This document shows positions 40,390 through 49,473 of a DNA stretch of 64,000 nt, piece by piece. Under the pieces are notes generated by a model. It did not search any database. It was given only the letters and a program-made list of their open reading frames with translations, and had not been told where the DNA came from. The stretch covers positions 1 to 64,000 of the forward strand of contig NZ_PYCN01000020.1 of assembly GCF_003062295.1 (NCBI RefSeq), written 5' to 3'. This DNA comes from Bradyrhizobium algeriense. GTDB lineage: Bacteria > Pseudomonadota > Alphaproteobacteria > Rhizobiales > Xanthobacteraceae. Positions within the stretch are counted from its first letter, which is position 1. Each line of letters starts with the position of its first letter. Position numbers and translations under genes: made by a program.

Positions 40390-41208
40390 GTGTCCGGAGA
40401 TGTCGTCAGGCCGCACTTTTCGTCATTCCGCCGCCGCTTCTCCGCGCGGCAGACCGTCGTCGGCACGTTCATCAAGACGCCGACCACGCATGCTACCGAG
40501 ATTTTTGGCGCGCTCGGCTACGATTTCGTCGTGATCGACGAGGAACACGCGCCGATCGATCGCGCGATGACCGACATCATGTTGCTGGCCGCGCGCGCCA
40601 GTAACCTCGCCGGCATCGTGCGGGTGTCGTCGGACGACCCGGCCAAGATGCTGTCCTGCCTGGACTGCGGCGCCGCCGGTGTGCTGGTGCCCCATATCGC
40701 AACCGTCGAGAAGGCGCGCGCGGTTGCGGCGGCGGCGCGATACCGCGGCGGACGGCGCGGCTATTCCGGCTCGGCCCGCGCCGGCGCTTATGGCGGCACC
40801 CCGATGTGGTCCCTTGTCGATGAACAGGATGCATCGGTCTGCGCGATCGCGATGATCGAGGATCCTGAAGCGCTCGATCACATCGACGCCATCGCTGCCG
40901 TCGACGGAATCCACGGGCTCTTCATCGGCCGTGGCGATCTCACCGTTGCGCTTGGCGCCAAGTCGTCGGCCGACGCGTCCGTGAAGGATGCGGTTATCAG
41001 GATCATCGCGGCGGCAAAGAAAGCCGCCAAGCCGGTCTGCGTGATGGTGGCGAGCGCGGCGGAAGCCAAGGATTTCGCCGGCCTCGGCGCCAGCGCCTTC
41101 ATCATCTCGTCGGACCAGGGCCAGATGCGCCGGGCGGCGGCGCAAACGCTGACCGATTTCAAGACCCTCGTTCAAACCACGGATGGCTCACATGTATCAC
41201 AGCACTGA
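40390..41208 (+). CDS. HpcH/HpaI aldolase family protein
   Basis: 272 residues from GTG 40390 (GGAGG about 7 nt upstream). Class II aldolase of the HpcH/citrate-lyase fold: VVGTFIKTPTTHATEIFGAL, FVVIDEEHAPIDR, GVLVPHIATVEKARA, and the metal-site Glu/Asp in IAMIEDPEALDHIDAI through GLFIGRGDLTVALG. It cleaves or condenses pyruvate with an aldehyde. It is first in a plus-strand run with a bicupin, DUF6282 protein, hydrolase, binding protein, SDR and aldehyde dehydrogenase, so the whole is probably one catabolic unit. The bicupin start overlaps its 3' end. Confidence 0.88.
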   Translation: MSGDVVRPHFSSFRRRFSARQTVVGTFIKTPTTHATEIFGALGYDFVVIDEEHAPIDRAMTDIMLLAARASNLAGIVRVSSDDPAKMLSCLDCGAAGVLVPHIATVEKARAVAAAARYRGGRRGYSGSARAGAYGGTPMWSLVDEQDASVCAIAMIEDPEALDHIDAIAAVDGIHGLFIGRGDLTVALGAKSSADASVKDAVIRIIAAAKKAAKPVCVMVASAAEAKDFAGLGASAFIISSDQGQMRRAAAQTLTDFKTLVQTTDGSHVSQH

Positions 41209-42124
41209 TCCCCGCGCAGCGCTCGCCGCCGCTCCGGTCGGCGCAAAACCCGCCGCCACCCATTTTGCGGGTGCAGAATATGCGAAATTCTACGAAACGC
41301 CGCCGACTGAGAATCAAAACGGCGCGCGTACCTGGTACGCCCGCGGCCAGAATTTCATCATCGCCTATAGCGACGCCGACAAGGGCGCCGTGCTGAGCCG
41401 GACCAACCAGCCCGACGAATATGTCGTGCTGCTTCCTGACCCGGGCGCGGGCGCCGAGATCGTGTGGGGCAACGAGCGCAAGGTCGTCGGCGGTCACTCC
41501 ATCAGTTTCGTGCCGGCGGGCGCAAGCGCCGTCACGCTGCTCGGCGCTGCCAAGGTGGTGCGCATGGTGACGACGCGATCGGAAGATCTCGCAACTCTGT
41601 GCTCTAACGCTGCGTCTTACGCGACGCCGCATCCCAATCTGCCGCCGTTCGAGCCGTGGCCGGAAGCTGTCGGTGGCGCGAAGATCCGCACCTACAGCCT
41701 CGACGTCGCGGCGACGCCGAGCCGTTTCGGCCGGATCTTCCGCTGTTCGACCTTCATGGTGAATTTCCTCGAGCCGAGAAAAGGCCCGCGCGATCCGAGC
41801 AAGATGTCGCCGCATCACCATGACGATTTCGAGCAATGCTCGCTGGCGCTGGCCGGCACCTTCATTCATCACCTGCGCTGGCCATGGACGACCGACATGG
41901 CCCAGTGGCGCGACGACGATCACGAGAGCTGCGGATCGCCTTCGATCGCCGTGATTCCGCCGCCCTCCATCCACACCTCGCAGGCCGTCGATCCCAATCT
42001 CAATGTTCTCGTCGACATCTTCTGCCCGCCGCGCATGGATTTTTCGGCCAAGCCGGGCTGGGTGCTGAACGAAGACGATTATCCGATGCCCGCGCAAAGC
42101 CCCGCCGGAAAATCCGCTGCCTGA
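41183..42124 (+). CDS. cupin-domain (bicupin-like) protein
   Basis: 313 residues, overlapping the aldolase gene by 26 bp (start ATG 41183 or 41192). It reads as two cupin-like halves. The second carries a metal-site segment SPHHHDDFEQCSLALAGTFIHHL (His-rich with Glu) and CPPRMDFSAKPGWVLNEDDYP at the end. The first half (GAEIVWGNERKVVGGHSISFVPAG) has no clear metal ligands. It could be an isomerase or dioxygenase acting on the aldolase pathway's substrate. I do not know a named family with certainty. Confidence 0.68.
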   Translation: MAHMYHSTDPRAALAAAPVGAKPAATHFAGAEYAKFYETPPTENQNGARTWYARGQNFIIAYSDADKGAVLSRTNQPDEYVVLLPDPGAGAEIVWGNERKVVGGHSISFVPAGASAVTLLGAAKVVRMVTTRSEDLATLCSNAASYATPHPNLPPFEPWPEAVGGAKIRTYSLDVAATPSRFGRIFRCSTFMVNFLEPRKGPRDPSKMSPHHHDDFEQCSLALAGTFIHHLRWPWTTDMAQWRDDDHESCGSPSIAVIPPPSIHTSQAVDPNLNVLVDIFCPPRMDFSAKPGWVLNEDDYPMPAQSPAGKSAA

Positions 42125-42152
42125 TACGTTTTCAATCGAAAGGGCCCCCACC

Positions 42153-43124
42153 ATGGCCGACAAGCAAGTGTCCTATCCAACCACCGTGCCGTTGCCGCCG
42201 CTGTCGCGGGCGGCTGAGGTCGCCGAGCTTCTGGTCGGTGCGATCGATCTGCACTGCCATAGCGGCCCGGCGGCGATGCCGCGGATTCTCGATCATCACG
42301 AGGAACTGCTCGATGCGGCGGCCGCGAAATTCCGTGCCGTGCTCTACAAGGATCACTTCTACGCCGGCATGGCGCATGCGATCCTCTTGGAGAAGTTGTT
42401 TCCCGAAACCAATGTGAAGCTGTTCTCAGGCATTGTGCTGAACAATGCGTCGGGCGGCATCAACCCTCACGCCGTCGACCATGCCATCAAGCTGGGCGCC
42501 AAGATCGTCTGGATGCCGACTTTGTCAGCCGCGAACCATATCAAGGCCATGGCGGCCGGAAACTCTACCTTTCCAAAGACCTCGCAAAAAATGCTCGATC
42601 CGGTTCCGCTTTCGGCGCTCGATGCCAACGGCAAGCTCACGGACGATACGAAGAAGGTAATCGATCTCATTGCGGACGCGGACATCATCCTGGCCGGCGG
42701 CCACCTGCCGGCCAGCGAGCTGCATATCCTGTTCGACGAGGCGGCGCGGCGCGGCGTCAAGAAGATGATGGTCAATCATCCGACCTACATCGTCGGCTGC
42801 AACGACACCGATATCCGCCAGCTGGTCGCGCGCGGCGTCAAGATGGAGCACTCGATCTGCATGTTCATCGAAGGCAAATCCTTGAAGTACAGCCCGGATG
42901 ATCTTGCGCACCTGATCGAGGTGGCCGGCGTCGACAACACGATCCTGTCGTCCGACCTCGGGCTGCAAGGGTCGCAGCGTCCGGTCGATGGTTTCCGCAG
43001 CATCACGCAGATCCTGCTCGATCTGCAGATGCCGCGCGCCGCCGTCAGGAAGCTCATCAGCGACAATGCTGCAGGGTTCTTGAATCTTCCGGTGACGCAG
43101 TCGGCCGCGCAAGACGCCGCATAG
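42153..43124 (+). CDS. DUF6282 family (metal-dependent hydrolase-like) protein
   Basis: 323 residues. Amidohydrolase/PHP-like features: the metal-site DLHCHSGPA at about 32-40, YKDHFYAGMAH, GGHLPASELHILFDEA, KKMMVNHPTYI and SSDLGLQG near the C terminus, a layout with His-x-His, Lys, His and Asp of TIM-barrel metal hydrolases. This fits DUF6282 as I know it. It presumably hydrolyses a lactone or amide in the pathway begun by the aldolase and bicupin genes. ATG 42153 with GAAAGGG upstream. Confidence 0.78.
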   Translation: MADKQVSYPTTVPLPPLSRAAEVAELLVGAIDLHCHSGPAAMPRILDHHEELLDAAAAKFRAVLYKDHFYAGMAHAILLEKLFPETNVKLFSGIVLNNASGGINPHAVDHAIKLGAKIVWMPTLSAANHIKAMAAGNSTFPKTSQKMLDPVPLSALDANGKLTDDTKKVIDLIADADIILAGGHLPASELHILFDEAARRGVKKMMVNHPTYIVGCNDTDIRQLVARGVKMEHSICMFIEGKSLKYSPDDLAHLIEVAGVDNTILSSDLGLQGSQRPVDGFRSITQILLDLQMPRAAVRKLISDNAAGFLNLPVTQSAAQDAA

Positions 43125-43182
43125 CAAAACGCGCGCAGAGACCGCGAAAGGCGGCGCGCATTACTTGGGGAGGAGGACGATC

Positions 43183-44262
43183 ATGAATTGCGGTGGACGC
43201 CGTTTGAAAGGCTGGAAGCAATTGCAGCCGTTTGCTGCGGCATTGCTGTTCGCCGGACTAAGCAACGCGACCGTCGCCGAAGAGGGGCGCAAACCACCGA
43301 AGCCGCCGATCATCCTGGAATCGACCGGCGCGTATGAAGTGGGCGGCAAGGTCGTCGCCAAGCCCGGTGACCCCAGCCAGACGCTCTCCTGCGACCACGG
43401 CTACGTCGAGTATTTCATTCCCGCGAAGAGGCGCAGCGTCGGCCTGATCATGTGGCACAGTTCCAGCACGAAGGTGTGGGAAAATCGCTGGGACGGCGGC
43501 GAAGGTTACAAGAGCATCTTCCTGCGCAAGGGATATCCCGTCTACCTGTGGGACGGTCCGCGCGTCGGTCGCGCGAACTGGAGCTGCGAGCCGATCACCT
43601 ACACGCCTGATTATTTCGATCAACGCAACTTTGCCGCCTGGCGCTTCGGTCTGACCCATCTCAACTGGCATCCGGGCCTGCAGTTTCCGACTGCCGACAA
43701 GGAAGCCTGGAATCAGGCGACGCGCGCCCGCTACGACGAGTTCGATACGCTTGAGAATGCATTGCTGCAGGCGGAGGCCGGCGGGCAGGCGATCGACAAG
43801 ATCGGCCCCGTCATTGCCGTCACCAATTCCGCGGGCGGCTGGCGCGCGCTGTTGTCGGCACTGAAGGCAAAAAGCGACAACATGAAGGGCATCGTTGCCT
43901 ACGAAACCCCGGGCTTCGTCTTCCCGGAGGGCGAGGGGCCCGAGCCCAAGCCGGATGCGCCGTATGGTCCCAATGCCGTGCCGCTGGCAGAGTTCAAGAA
44001 GCTGACGAAATTTCCGATCCAGATGGTGTTCGGCGACTACACCGATACGCGACCCATCTGGGCCGCATCGGTCAAGGTGGCGCGAACCTTCTGCGATATC
44101 GTCAATCGTCATGGCGGAGATTGCGAGGTCTTGCTGCTCCCCGATGCAGGGCTGCGCGGCAACACGCACATTGCCTTTGCCGATCTCAATAACGAAGCTG
44201 TTGCGGACGAATTATCCAAATGGTTGGGCCGCAAGGGCCTGGACAAGTTTGCTGCAGAATGA
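43183..44262 (+). CDS. secreted alpha/beta-hydrolase-fold protein
   Basis: 359 residues. A signal peptide (FAAALLFAGLSNATVAEE, cleavage near 32) puts it in the periplasm. The fold is inferred from the order LIMWHSSSTKVWENRWDGG, YPVYLWDGPRVGRANW, and the nucleophile elbow AVTNSAGGW, followed by PIQMVFGDYTD and a late GNTHIAFADLN giving Ser, Asp and His. The elbow is T-N-S-A-G-G rather than the common G-x-S-x-G. Strong GGAGGAGG upstream of ATG 43183. It probably hydrolyses an ester outside the cytoplasm and feeds the binding-protein gene that follows. Confidence 0.75.
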   Translation: MNCGGRRLKGWKQLQPFAAALLFAGLSNATVAEEGRKPPKPPIILESTGAYEVGGKVVAKPGDPSQTLSCDHGYVEYFIPAKRRSVGLIMWHSSSTKVWENRWDGGEGYKSIFLRKGYPVYLWDGPRVGRANWSCEPITYTPDYFDQRNFAAWRFGLTHLNWHPGLQFPTADKEAWNQATRARYDEFDTLENALLQAEAGGQAIDKIGPVIAVTNSAGGWRALLSALKAKSDNMKGIVAYETPGFVFPEGEGPEPKPDAPYGPNAVPLAEFKKLTKFPIQMVFGDYTDTRPIWAASVKVARTFCDIVNRHGGDCEVLLLPDAGLRGNTHIAFADLNNEAVADELSKWLGRKGLDKFAAE

Positions 44263-44305
44263 GCGCTGGCTCCAATGTAGGGCCCGCACACTACTCGGAG
44301 GAAAC

Positions 44306-45274
44306 ATGCGCCTGCTCTCTTTCGGCCTGCTGGGCCTTGCACTTGCCGTTGCGCCATGTCACCACGCCGTCGCGCAGGAGTGGCCGAACCGTCCGGTTAC
44401 CATGGTGGTGCCGTTCCCGGCCGGCGCCGCTGTCGACACGCTGGCGCGCGCCGTCGCGCACGCGCTGAGCGAAGATTTCGGCAAGCAGTTCATCGTCGAA
44501 AATCGTGCGGGTGCGGGCGGCAATCTCGGTGGGACGGCGGTCGCCAAGGCGGCTGCCGACGGCCATACGTGGCTGTTCGGGACGCCGGCGCCGATCGCGC
44601 TCAACAAGTTCATGTACAAGGGCCTGGCTTACGATTCCGAGCGCGATTTCATGCCGGTCGTGCTCGTCGCCAAGTCTCCGTTGATCATCGCGGCGACATC
44701 AGACTTTCCGGCGAAGACGCTTCCCGAGCTGATCGCCTATGCCAAGCAGAACCCGGGCAAGGTCAATGTCGGCCATCCCGGCAACGGAACGCTCGGACAC
44801 ATTACCTCGGCGCTGATCCAGCAGTTTTCCGGCGTCGAGATGACACATGTGCCTTATCGCGGCTCGGCGCCGCTGATCACGGACCTCTTGGGGGGACAAG
44901 TCAACGTCGCCATGGATTTCATGCCGACCTATCTGCCGCTGGTGGCTAGCGGCAAGGTCCGCGCGCTTGCCGTGACGACGAGCCAACGCGTCGCGCAACT
45001 GCCCGATGTGCCGACGGTGCAGGAAGCGGGATTCAGGGGATTCGAGGCGACGGCGTGGTACGCGATCGTGGCTCCCACCGGAACGCCGCCTGACATCGTG
45101 AGCAAGGTGAACAACGCGGTGAATGCCTTCCTGAAGAGCGAAAAAGGCAAGACCATCCTCGAACAAAACTCGTTGCAAGGCGTCGGGGGCTCTCCCGATG
45201 ACCTCAAGGCATTCATCGACGGCGAGCGCACCAAATGGCGTCCCGTGATCGAGGCTGCAAAGATCACGATGTGA
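44306..45274 (+). CDS. Bug/TctC-family periplasmic solute-binding protein
   Basis: 322 residues. Signal peptide to about 24 (APCHHAVAQE). Bug-family motifs: WPNRPVTMVVPFPAGAAVDTLAR, VENRAGAGGNLGG, TLGHITSALIQQ, HVPYRGSAPLITDLLGGQVN and DVPTVQEAGF. It binds a carboxylate solute in the periplasm. No TctA/TctB permease is in the window, so it is an orphan binding protein, as is common in this family. GGAGG is 5-6 nt before ATG 44306. It lies within the aldolase-to-ALDH gene run. Confidence 0.9.
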   Translation: MRLLSFGLLGLALAVAPCHHAVAQEWPNRPVTMVVPFPAGAAVDTLARAVAHALSEDFGKQFIVENRAGAGGNLGGTAVAKAAADGHTWLFGTPAPIALNKFMYKGLAYDSERDFMPVVLVAKSPLIIAATSDFPAKTLPELIAYAKQNPGKVNVGHPGNGTLGHITSALIQQFSGVEMTHVPYRGSAPLITDLLGGQVNVAMDFMPTYLPLVASGKVRALAVTTSQRVAQLPDVPTVQEAGFRGFEATAWYAIVAPTGTPPDIVSKVNNAVNAFLKSEKGKTILEQNSLQGVGGSPDDLKAFIDGERTKWRPVIEAAKITM

Positions 45275-45285
45275 GGCCGCTGTAG

Positions 45286-46047
45286 ATGACTGCTATTGAA
45301 ATTCCTGCGCTGTCGATTCCAAAAGTTGCGCTCGTCACCGGCGGCAACAGTGGCATCGGCAAAGCGACGGCGGCGCGGCTTGCCGCCATGGGGTCAGCTG
45401 TCGTGGTCGGCTACAACAGCCGCCGCGGGCAGGCCGAAGAGGTAGCCGGGGGCTTGCAAGGCCGCGGGCATCTCGCGATGCGCATCGCGATCGACGATCC
45501 GGTTTCCATCTGTGAGGCTGCGGCGGCCGTGGAGAAGCAGTACGGGCGGCTCGATGTGCTGGTCAATTGCGGAGGCGCCACCACCCCTGTGCCCGCCGCC
45601 GATCTTGACGGACTGACGGACGATATCTTCGACCGGACCGTTTCGCTCAATCTGCGCGGACCATTCGCCATGGTTCGCGCCTTCCGTCCCTTGCTGGAAC
45701 GCGGCAGCGGAGCGGCCATCGTGAACATCTCGTCGATTGCGGCGCGCACGGGTTTGGGCAGCAGCCTGGCATACTTGGCTGCAAAGGCGGGCGTCGATGC
45801 GCTCACGATCGCGCTCGCGAAAGTACTGGCACCGAAGATCCGCGTGTTCTCGGTTTCGCCGGCCGGTGTGGATACGGATTTTGTCGCCGGCCGGAGCCGC
45901 GAACAGTTGCAGAAGATTGCGGAAAAATTGCCGCTGGCCCACGTCACCACGCCCGACGATGTCGCAAGGGCGACGGTAGCCTGCATCGTCAACCTGACCA
46001 GCTCGACGGGAATTGTGGTGCCGGTGGATGAGGGCAGGCACCTCTAG
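45286..46047 (+). CDS. SDR family oxidoreductase (FabG-like)
   Basis: 253 residues. Cofactor-binding TGGNSGIGKA near 18, NCGG in place of NNAG near 94, catalytic Ser in NISSIAA, Tyr and Lys in LAYLAAKAG near 155, and SPAGVDTDF. It oxidises or reduces a hydroxyl/keto group with NAD(P). It starts 11 nt after the Bug-type gene, and an aldehyde dehydrogenase follows 48 bp later, so it sits in an alcohol-aldehyde-acid series. Confidence 0.9.
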   Translation: MTAIEIPALSIPKVALVTGGNSGIGKATAARLAAMGSAVVVGYNSRRGQAEEVAGGLQGRGHLAMRIAIDDPVSICEAAAAVEKQYGRLDVLVNCGGATTPVPAADLDGLTDDIFDRTVSLNLRGPFAMVRAFRPLLERGSGAAIVNISSIAARTGLGSSLAYLAAKAGVDALTIALAKVLAPKIRVFSVSPAGVDTDFVAGRSREQLQKIAEKLPLAHVTTPDDVARATVACIVNLTSSTGIVVPVDEGRHL

Positions 46048-46095
46048 AAACACACTGCAGACGGTAGCGCGGCGTAACGTCGTGGACGGGAAACA

Positions 46096-47517
46096 ATGGA
46101 AAAATTGAAATTCTACATCGACGGCGCCTGGGTCGATCCAGCCACCACGCCTTCAACCCTCGGAATAGTCAACCCTGCGACGGAGGAGACATTCGCGCAG
46201 ATCAGCCTTGGCTCGAGGCTGGACGTGGATCGGGCCGCCAAGGCGGCGCGCCGCGCTTTCGCGACGTATTCCGTAACTGATGTCAAAGCGCGTCTGTTCT
46301 GGCTTGAGAAGATCATCGAGGGCTTTAGGGCGCGTCTGCCGGAACTGGCGCGGATGATGACCCTGGAGATGGGCGCCCCCATCACGTTTGCCACCGAGCG
46401 CCAGGCAACCGTCGCGCTGTTTCATTTCGAAGAGGCTGCGCGCGTGCTTGCGAACTACAGGTTCGAGGAGCGGATGGGGAACGGGATCATCCGCCGCGAG
46501 CCGATCGGTGTCTGCGGACTGATCACGCCGTGGAACTGGCCGTTGAACCAGGTTGCCTCCAAGGTCGCGCCGGCGCTCGCCACCGGCTGCACCGTCGTCC
46601 TGAAACCCAGCGAGATCGCGCCGCTCAGCGCGATGATGTTTGCGGAGATCGTCGACGCCGCGGGTGTCCCGGCGGGCGTCTTCAATCTCGTCAACGGAGA
46701 CGGGCCTACGGTAGGCGAGGCGATGGCCGCCCACCCCGAGATCGACATGGTGTCTTTCACCGGGTCGACGACGGCCGGCGTAAGGGTGGCCAAGCTTGCG
46801 GCGGATACGGTCAAGCGCGTCGCGCAGGAACTGGGCGGCAAATCCGCCAATATCATCCTGGCCGATGCCGACGTGAAAGCTGCCGTGATCCAGGGCGTTC
46901 ACGCCTGTTACACGAACGGCGGCCAAAATTGCCAGTCTCCGACGCGCATGCTTATCCCTCGCGCGCAGCGGGACGCGGCATTCGCGGCGGCGCGTGAGGC
47001 TGTCGACACGATCCGCTTAGGCGACCCGCTCGATCCGGCGTCCACCATGGGGCCGCTGGTGAGCCAGGCGCAGTTTGAGAAAGTGCAGGACCTCATCCAG
47101 TCCGGCGTTAAAGAAGGGGCGACGCTGGTGGCCGGCGGAACGGGGCGGCCATCCGACGTCAACCGCGGATATTATGTTCGCCCGACGGTGTTCGGTGACG
47201 TGACGCCGCACATGAAGATTGCACGTGAGGAAATCTTTGGCCCGGTGCTATCGATCATGAGTTACGACACCGAGGATGAGGCGATCGAGATCGCCAATGA
47301 CACGCCGTTCGGATTGGCGGGTTTTGTGCAGTCCAGCGATCCTGATCGCGCTCGCACCGTCGCCAACCGCATCCGCGCCGGGCGCGTCTATCTCAACGGT
47401 GCGCCGTTCGACCGCAGCCTGCCCTTCGGTGGCTACAAGCAGTCCGGCAACGGGCGTGAGTTCGGGGTGTTCGGATTTGAGGAATATCTCGAGGTGAAGG
47501 CCATACTCGGTTGCTGA
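46096..47517 (+). CDS. NAD(P)-dependent aldehyde dehydrogenase family protein
   Basis: 473 residues, normal length for the family. General-base Glu245 in AQELGGKSAN and nucleophile Cys279 in NGGQNCQSPTRM, cofactor segment ITPWNWPLNQ, FTGSTTAGVRVA, EEIFGPVLSIMSYD near the C terminus. It oxidises an aldehyde to the acid. It is the last gene of the plus-strand run that starts with the HpcH aldolase, and converges with a GlxA-type regulator gene 29 bp downstream. Confidence 0.95.
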   Translation: MEKLKFYIDGAWVDPATTPSTLGIVNPATEETFAQISLGSRLDVDRAAKAARRAFATYSVTDVKARLFWLEKIIEGFRARLPELARMMTLEMGAPITFATERQATVALFHFEEAARVLANYRFEERMGNGIIRREPIGVCGLITPWNWPLNQVASKVAPALATGCTVVLKPSEIAPLSAMMFAEIVDAAGVPAGVFNLVNGDGPTVGEAMAAHPEIDMVSFTGSTTAGVRVAKLAADTVKRVAQELGGKSANIILADADVKAAVIQGVHACYTNGGQNCQSPTRMLIPRAQRDAAFAAAREAVDTIRLGDPLDPASTMGPLVSQAQFEKVQDLIQSGVKEGATLVAGGTGRPSDVNRGYYVRPTVFGDVTPHMKIAREEIFGPVLSIMSYDTEDEAIEIANDTPFGLAGFVQSSDPDRARTVANRIRAGRVYLNGAPFDRSLPFGGYKQSGNGREFGVFGFEEYLEVKAILGC

Positions 47518-47546
47518 GGCTGGCGCATCGCGAGCGAAGGAGACGC

Positions 47547-48476
47547 TCAGGCGGCGGGACGGAAATGACCGGGCGGATGTTTCGTATCGCGCCGGATCAG
47601 CCGGCGAAGCGTGGAAGGCTCCGCATAACCGACCTGCCGCGCGATCTGCTCGACCGACAGGCGCGTGGTCTCAAGCAGGAATCGCGCGGTCTCCAGCCTG
47701 ATCCGTTGCACGAACTGAATCGGTGAGACGCCGCATGTCGCTGCAACTCGCCGGGCGAATGTCCGTGGCGCCAGCGCGACGGCTTCGGCAAGTTCCTCGA
47801 TCGCAAAGTCGCGCGCGATGTTGTCGCGCACCCATTTCTCGGCCTTGGCGATCCTGGGGTCCTGGCTCGCCAGATAGGTGATCGCCATGAATGGTGCCTG
47901 GGAGCGCCGCCCATCCAGCAGGAGATAGTTGGCGCAGGCTTTCGCCAGGCCTGGTCCTGCAAACCGGCCGACGACCGCAAGCATTAGGTCCATCTGCGCC
48001 ATGGCTGCGCCGCCGGTTGCGATCGGCCAATCGGCGACCACCATCTGCTCCGTCAGCAGTTCGACGGCGGGATAGCGCTGCCGGAACAACGGCGCGAACC
48101 ACCACGTTGTGGTCGCCCGCCGGCCGTCGAGCAAGCCCGTCTCCGCCAGCAGGAAGGTGCTCGCGCAGGACGCAGCGAGCATGGCACCCCGTCCGTGCGC
48201 CCGCCTCAGCATGTCGCCCGCGTGCCGGCACGCCGGGCTCTTCAACTTCACGTCCAGTGCGTCCGCCGTCGCCGTGCCAAGACCGGGAACGATGACGAGT
48301 TCGATTCCGCGCAGGTCGACGCTGCTGCGGCGGGATCCGCAACGCACCGTCGTAACCTTGAAGGGCGGAACGCGCTTCGCAGCGCTGATCCGGTTGGCCG
48401 TTGCCATCACGTCGTGGGTGATCGCCGCGCTCGAGGCCATGCACCCCTCGATCTCGACAACCGCGATTTTGGTCAT
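47547..48476 (-). CDS. GlxA-type transcriptional regulator (DJ-1/PfpI-like plus AraC domain)
   Basis: 309 residues. A DJ-1/PfpI-like N-terminal domain (about 1-170: IELVIVPGLG, the nucleophile-elbow position ASCASTFLLAETGLLDG) is followed by a C-terminal AraC helix-turn-helix pair (about 215-305: FAIEELAEAVALAPRTFARRV, LSVEQIARQVGYAEPSTLRRLI). It probably activates the divergent dienelactone hydrolase gene. The start ATG at 48476 lies within a TGTCAAAAA palindrome in the spacer; the frame extends further only antisense to that gene. Confidence 0.9.
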   Translation of the reverse strand: MTKIAVVEIEGCMASSAAITHDVMATANRISAAKRVPPFKVTTVRCGSRRSSVDLRGIELVIVPGLGTATADALDVKLKSPACRHAGDMLRRAHGRGAMLAASCASTFLLAETGLLDGRRATTTWWFAPLFRQRYPAVELLTEQMVVADWPIATGGAAMAQMDLMLAVVGRFAGPGLAKACANYLLLDGRRSQAPFMAITYLASQDPRIAKAEKWVRDNIARDFAIEELAEAVALAPRTFARRVAATCGVSPIQFVQRIRLETARFLLETTRLSVEQIARQVGYAEPSTLRRLIRRDTKHPPGHFRPAA

Positions 48477-48510
48477 GTCAAAAAATACCTGATAAATGTC
48501 ATTTTTGACA
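48476..48510. promoter_or_regulatory. candidate operator between GlxA-type regulator and hydrolase genes
   Basis: TGTCAAAAA (48476-48484) and TTTTTGACA (48502-48510) are perfect 9-bp inverted repeats with a 17-bp spacing, in an AT-rich patch that overlaps the regulator's start codon. Confidence 0.55.
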
Positions 48511-48641
48511 CTAGCCCGCCGGCCTCGAAATCGCAATGATATCTGTGAAGACTGCCCGGAGAGCCTTGGCTGCAGGCATCTTCGGCCGCTGCGCTGCGGA
48601 TCCTGTCTGAGTATTCCATCGACCAACAAGGAATTGCGCCG

Positions 48642-49472
48642 ATGCCGAAACGGTCCATGAAACAGGACGATCCGCTTGAGGATTTCACGCGCCGCGATAT
48701 CACGCTCGATGGCGTAAGCAAGGTCGTGCAGGTGGCCGGCGCAGGGCCTGCCGTCATCGTGATGACTGAGATGCCGGGTATCAGCCCGCATGTCGCGCGG
48801 TTTGCCCGCTGGGTCCGCGACGCCGGCTTCACCGTCTACATGCCGTCGCTGTTCGGCCGCGATGGTGCCGTTCCAGGCGCGGAGGAAGGCGCCGCGATCT
48901 TTCAGCGCGCCTGTGTGAGCTCCGAGTTTCGCGCTTTGGCCGCAAACGAATCCAGTCCGGTGACAAAATGGCTGCGTTCGTTGGCGCAATTTGCCCATGG
49001 CGAGTGCGGCGGTCCCGGCGTCGGCGCCATCGGGATGTGCTTTACGGGAAATTTTGCGCTGACCATGATGCTCGAACCGTCGATGCTGGCGCCAGTGCTC
49101 TCGCAGCCGTCGCTGCCGCTGAACAACCCGGCAGGCATTGAAATCGCACCCGACGAAGTCAGGGCCGTTCGCGAACGGCTCGACCGGGAAGATCTGACGG
49201 TGCTGGCCTATCGCTTCGCGGGCGACAAGTTCTGCATGGCGCAACGCTTCGCGGCCTATGCGGAGGCGCTCGGTGATCGCTTCATCGGGCGGGTGCTTCC
49301 GGACGGTGCGGCGAATACCGATCTTGCGCCGTTCTTCGAGCGCCACGTCACGACCCCGCACAGCGTCGTCACCGCGCACCTGATCGATGAGGCCGGCCAG
49401 CCGACGATCGCGGCCCGCGACGAGATACTGGCGTTCTTCAAGCGCAGGCTCGCGCCTTCGCCTGGGGTTTAA
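48642..49472 (+). CDS. dienelactone hydrolase family protein
   Basis: 276 residues, a DLH-type alpha/beta hydrolase. Nucleophile Cys133 in AIGMCFTGNFA, the Cys form typical of dienelactone hydrolases, and late HLIDEAGQPTIAARDEILAFF. The Asp and His positions are not certain: LAYRFAGDKFC is a candidate for the Asp region. It hydrolyses lactones or esters of ring-cleavage products in the cytoplasm. It is divergent from the GlxA-type gene, and its stop lies one nt from the stop of the convergent MarR gene. Confidence 0.85.
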   Translation: MPKRSMKQDDPLEDFTRRDITLDGVSKVVQVAGAGPAVIVMTEMPGISPHVARFARWVRDAGFTVYMPSLFGRDGAVPGAEEGAAIFQRACVSSEFRALAANESSPVTKWLRSLAQFAHGECGGPGVGAIGMCFTGNFALTMMLEPSMLAPVLSQPSLPLNNPAGIEIAPDEVRAVRERLDREDLTVLAYRFAGDKFCMAQRFAAYAEALGDRFIGRVLPDGAANTDLAPFFERHVTTPHSVVTAHLIDEAGQPTIAARDEILAFFKRRLAPSPGV

Positions 49473-49473
49473 G

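Noticed and set aside
47600..49379. Extension of the GlxA-type regulator frame into the dienelactone hydrolase gene
   Set aside because: The part beyond 48476 is antisense to a clear hydrolase; ATG 48476 gives the family's normal length.
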